Shown here: piece by piece, positions 5,197 to 6,039 of the stretch
Position numbering within the stretch: the first letter of the stretch is position 1
Layout of the letters: each line of letters starts with the position of its first letter
Assembly: GCA_002343825.1 (NCBI GenBank)
Contig: DDSL01000001.1
Location: 1 to 6,039 of the forward strand
Direction of reading: 5' to 3'
Length of the DNA stretch: 6,039 bases
Origin: Chthonomonas sp. UBA2391
Lineage (GTDB): Bacteria; Armatimonadota; Fimbriimonadia; Fimbriimonadales; Fimbriimonadaceae
The notes under the pieces: generated by a model
Seen by the model: the letters and a program-made list of their open reading frames with translations, nothing else
Databases searched by the model: none
Told to the model about the DNA's origin: nothing
Translations under genes and position numbers: made by a program

Positions 5197-6039
5197 CTAC
5201 CCCTTTCGCCGCCGGCGGAGCATCGCGGCGAACCCCAGCCCCAGCGCAGCCAGCGTCCCCGGCTCGGGGACGGGGTCTAGTCGGAAGCTTTGGAACGGGC
5301 CGTTGCCGACCCGGTAAAGGCCGTAGATGGACTGCGTTGCTCGGTCCACGGTCATGTATTCGAATCGACCTCCGCTAGGCAGACCCGAGACCCGTGAATT
5401 GAGCGGGACAAACCCGGCGGTTCCTTCGGAGATCAGATATTCGCCGCCGTCAAGGTCCGACTTGCGCACGATGACGTTGTCGTTATCCATTAGGTGTCCG
5501 GATTGGATCTCGAACCCGAGAGAACCGAAGGGATTGCCGCCAAAGGGAACTCGGCTCCCGTCGATGTTCATGAGGAAAAGTTGGTCCCGATCTCCGTAAA
5601 GAAAGCGTTCCTTTTCGTTGAAGTCAAAGAGAGTGAGATCACCTCCGATGCCCCGCCATTGCCCACCTTTCCGGACTAAGAGGCCCACGCCCGAAAGGTC
5701 AGAAAAGCTCGAATCTGCGCTGACGCCAAAGATCAGAGTTCCCTTTTGGGTGCCACCTAAAAATCGATTGCCGTAGCCGGACTGGATGGTGATCTTCTCG
5801 CCCGTGATCGGGTTCATCGCAAATCCGATGGAGCCAAATGCGCCGCCAGAGGCTCGGTAGTAGTGATCGCCCCCGACCCAATCGCCATACGAGGTCCAGG
5901 CGTTCCAAGATCCGCCGACCGGATAGTCTGCCGGAGGCTGCACCTTGGTGATCTTGCCGTCCAGGTAGTAGCCTCCGATTTCCCGGACACCATTGGGACG
6001 ATCCCAGTCTGCGGCGAAAACACGCTGACCCTGGGTGAC
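5197..6039 (-). CDS. PEP-CTERM sorting domain protein, N-terminus beyond the right edge
   Basis: This is the C-terminal 280 residues of a secreted protein. The reading frame stays open to the last base of the window; the GTG at 5943 is an internal valine codon, so the start and signal peptide are missing. The tail is a canonical PEP-CTERM domain: VPEP at visible residues 257-260, a hydrophobic segment at about 261-274, then RRRRK at 275-279, marking it for exosortase processing at the envelope. The visible core is rich in Gly, aromatic and beta-strand-forming residues, and a motif recurs: FGSIGF at 68-73 and FGSLGF at 171-176, each after a glycine-rich turn. With phrases such as LFLMNIDGSRV and TQSIYGLYRV, this suggests repeated beta blades, perhaps a beta-propeller, but no family is confirmed. 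No catalytic motif is seen. The gene converges on the other PEP-CTERM gene; the two share the sorting tail type but no obvious similarity in their cores. Confidence 0.82.
   Translation of the reverse strand, partial: VTQGQRVFAADWDRPNGVREIGGYYLDGKITKVQPPADYPVGGSWNAWTSYGDWVGGDHYYRASGGAFGSIGFAMNPITGEKITIQSGYGNRFLGGTQKGTLIFGVSADSSFSDLSGVGLLVRKGGQWRGIGGDLTLFDFNEKERFLYGDRDQLFLMNIDGSRVPFGGNPFGSLGFEIQSGHLMDNDNVIVRKSDLDGGEYLISEGTAGFVPLNSRVSGLPSGGRFEYMTVDRATQSIYGLYRVGNGPFQSFRLDPVPEPGTLAALGLGFAAMLRRRRKG

Noticed and set aside
5205..5232. Perfect 8-base inverted repeat TTCGCCGC / GCGGCGAA with a 12-base loop
   Set aside because: It lies in codons for the end of the hydrophobic segment and the Arg-rich end of the second PEP-CTERM protein. 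Repeated CGC/CGG-type codons produce such symmetry easily, and no T-tract follows.

Overview
The window comes from a GC-rich bacterial chromosome. It holds two housekeeping-type enzymes, one glycosyltransferase and two exported proteins that end in PEP-CTERM (exosortase-sorting) tails. PEP-CTERM tails imply a diderm-type envelope with an exosortase system, as found in Planctomycetes, Verrucomicrobia, Armatimonadota, Cyanobacteria and some Proteobacteria. Weak Shine-Dalgarno use at the housekeeping genes and the style of the secreted proteins make an Armatimonadota/Fimbriimonadia-like or Planctomycetes-like origin my best guess. No marker gene here fixes the phylum, so this is inference.

Layout from left to right. 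(1) Bases 1-35 are a short tandem array of a TAACCCC heptamer that runs off the left edge and stops one base before the end of the first gene. (2) A minus-strand M32 metallocarboxypeptidase (37-1527) has a complete HEXXH zinc site. (3) A very short divergent region (1528-1562, or to 1601 if the later start is used) carries -10-like hexamers on both strands. (4) A plus-strand GT2 glycosyltransferase with a helical TPR-like C-terminal half (1563-2672) is followed after 44 bases by (5) a full-length IMP dehydrogenase, guaB (2717-4192). (6) A plus-strand secreted PEP-CTERM protein (4262-5017) follows 69 bases later, with the clearest Shine-Dalgarno sequence in the window. (7) A 179-base convergent intergenic region (5018-5196) is full of inverted and direct repeats. 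(8) A second, minus-strand PEP-CTERM protein (5197 to the right edge) is cut off at its N-terminus.

The genes do not form an obvious pathway. The carboxypeptidase and GuaB are ordinary metabolic enzymes. The glycosyltransferase and the PEP-CTERM proteins could share a surface theme, because exosortase systems are generally associated with extracellular polysaccharide, but nothing here directly links them. I see no mobile element, CRISPR array, RNA gene or defence system. I do not see a convincing new multi-gene system. The items most worth a second look are the heptamer array, the repeat-rich convergent spacer, the possibly leaderless divergent starts and the two PEP-CTERM proteins of unassigned function.
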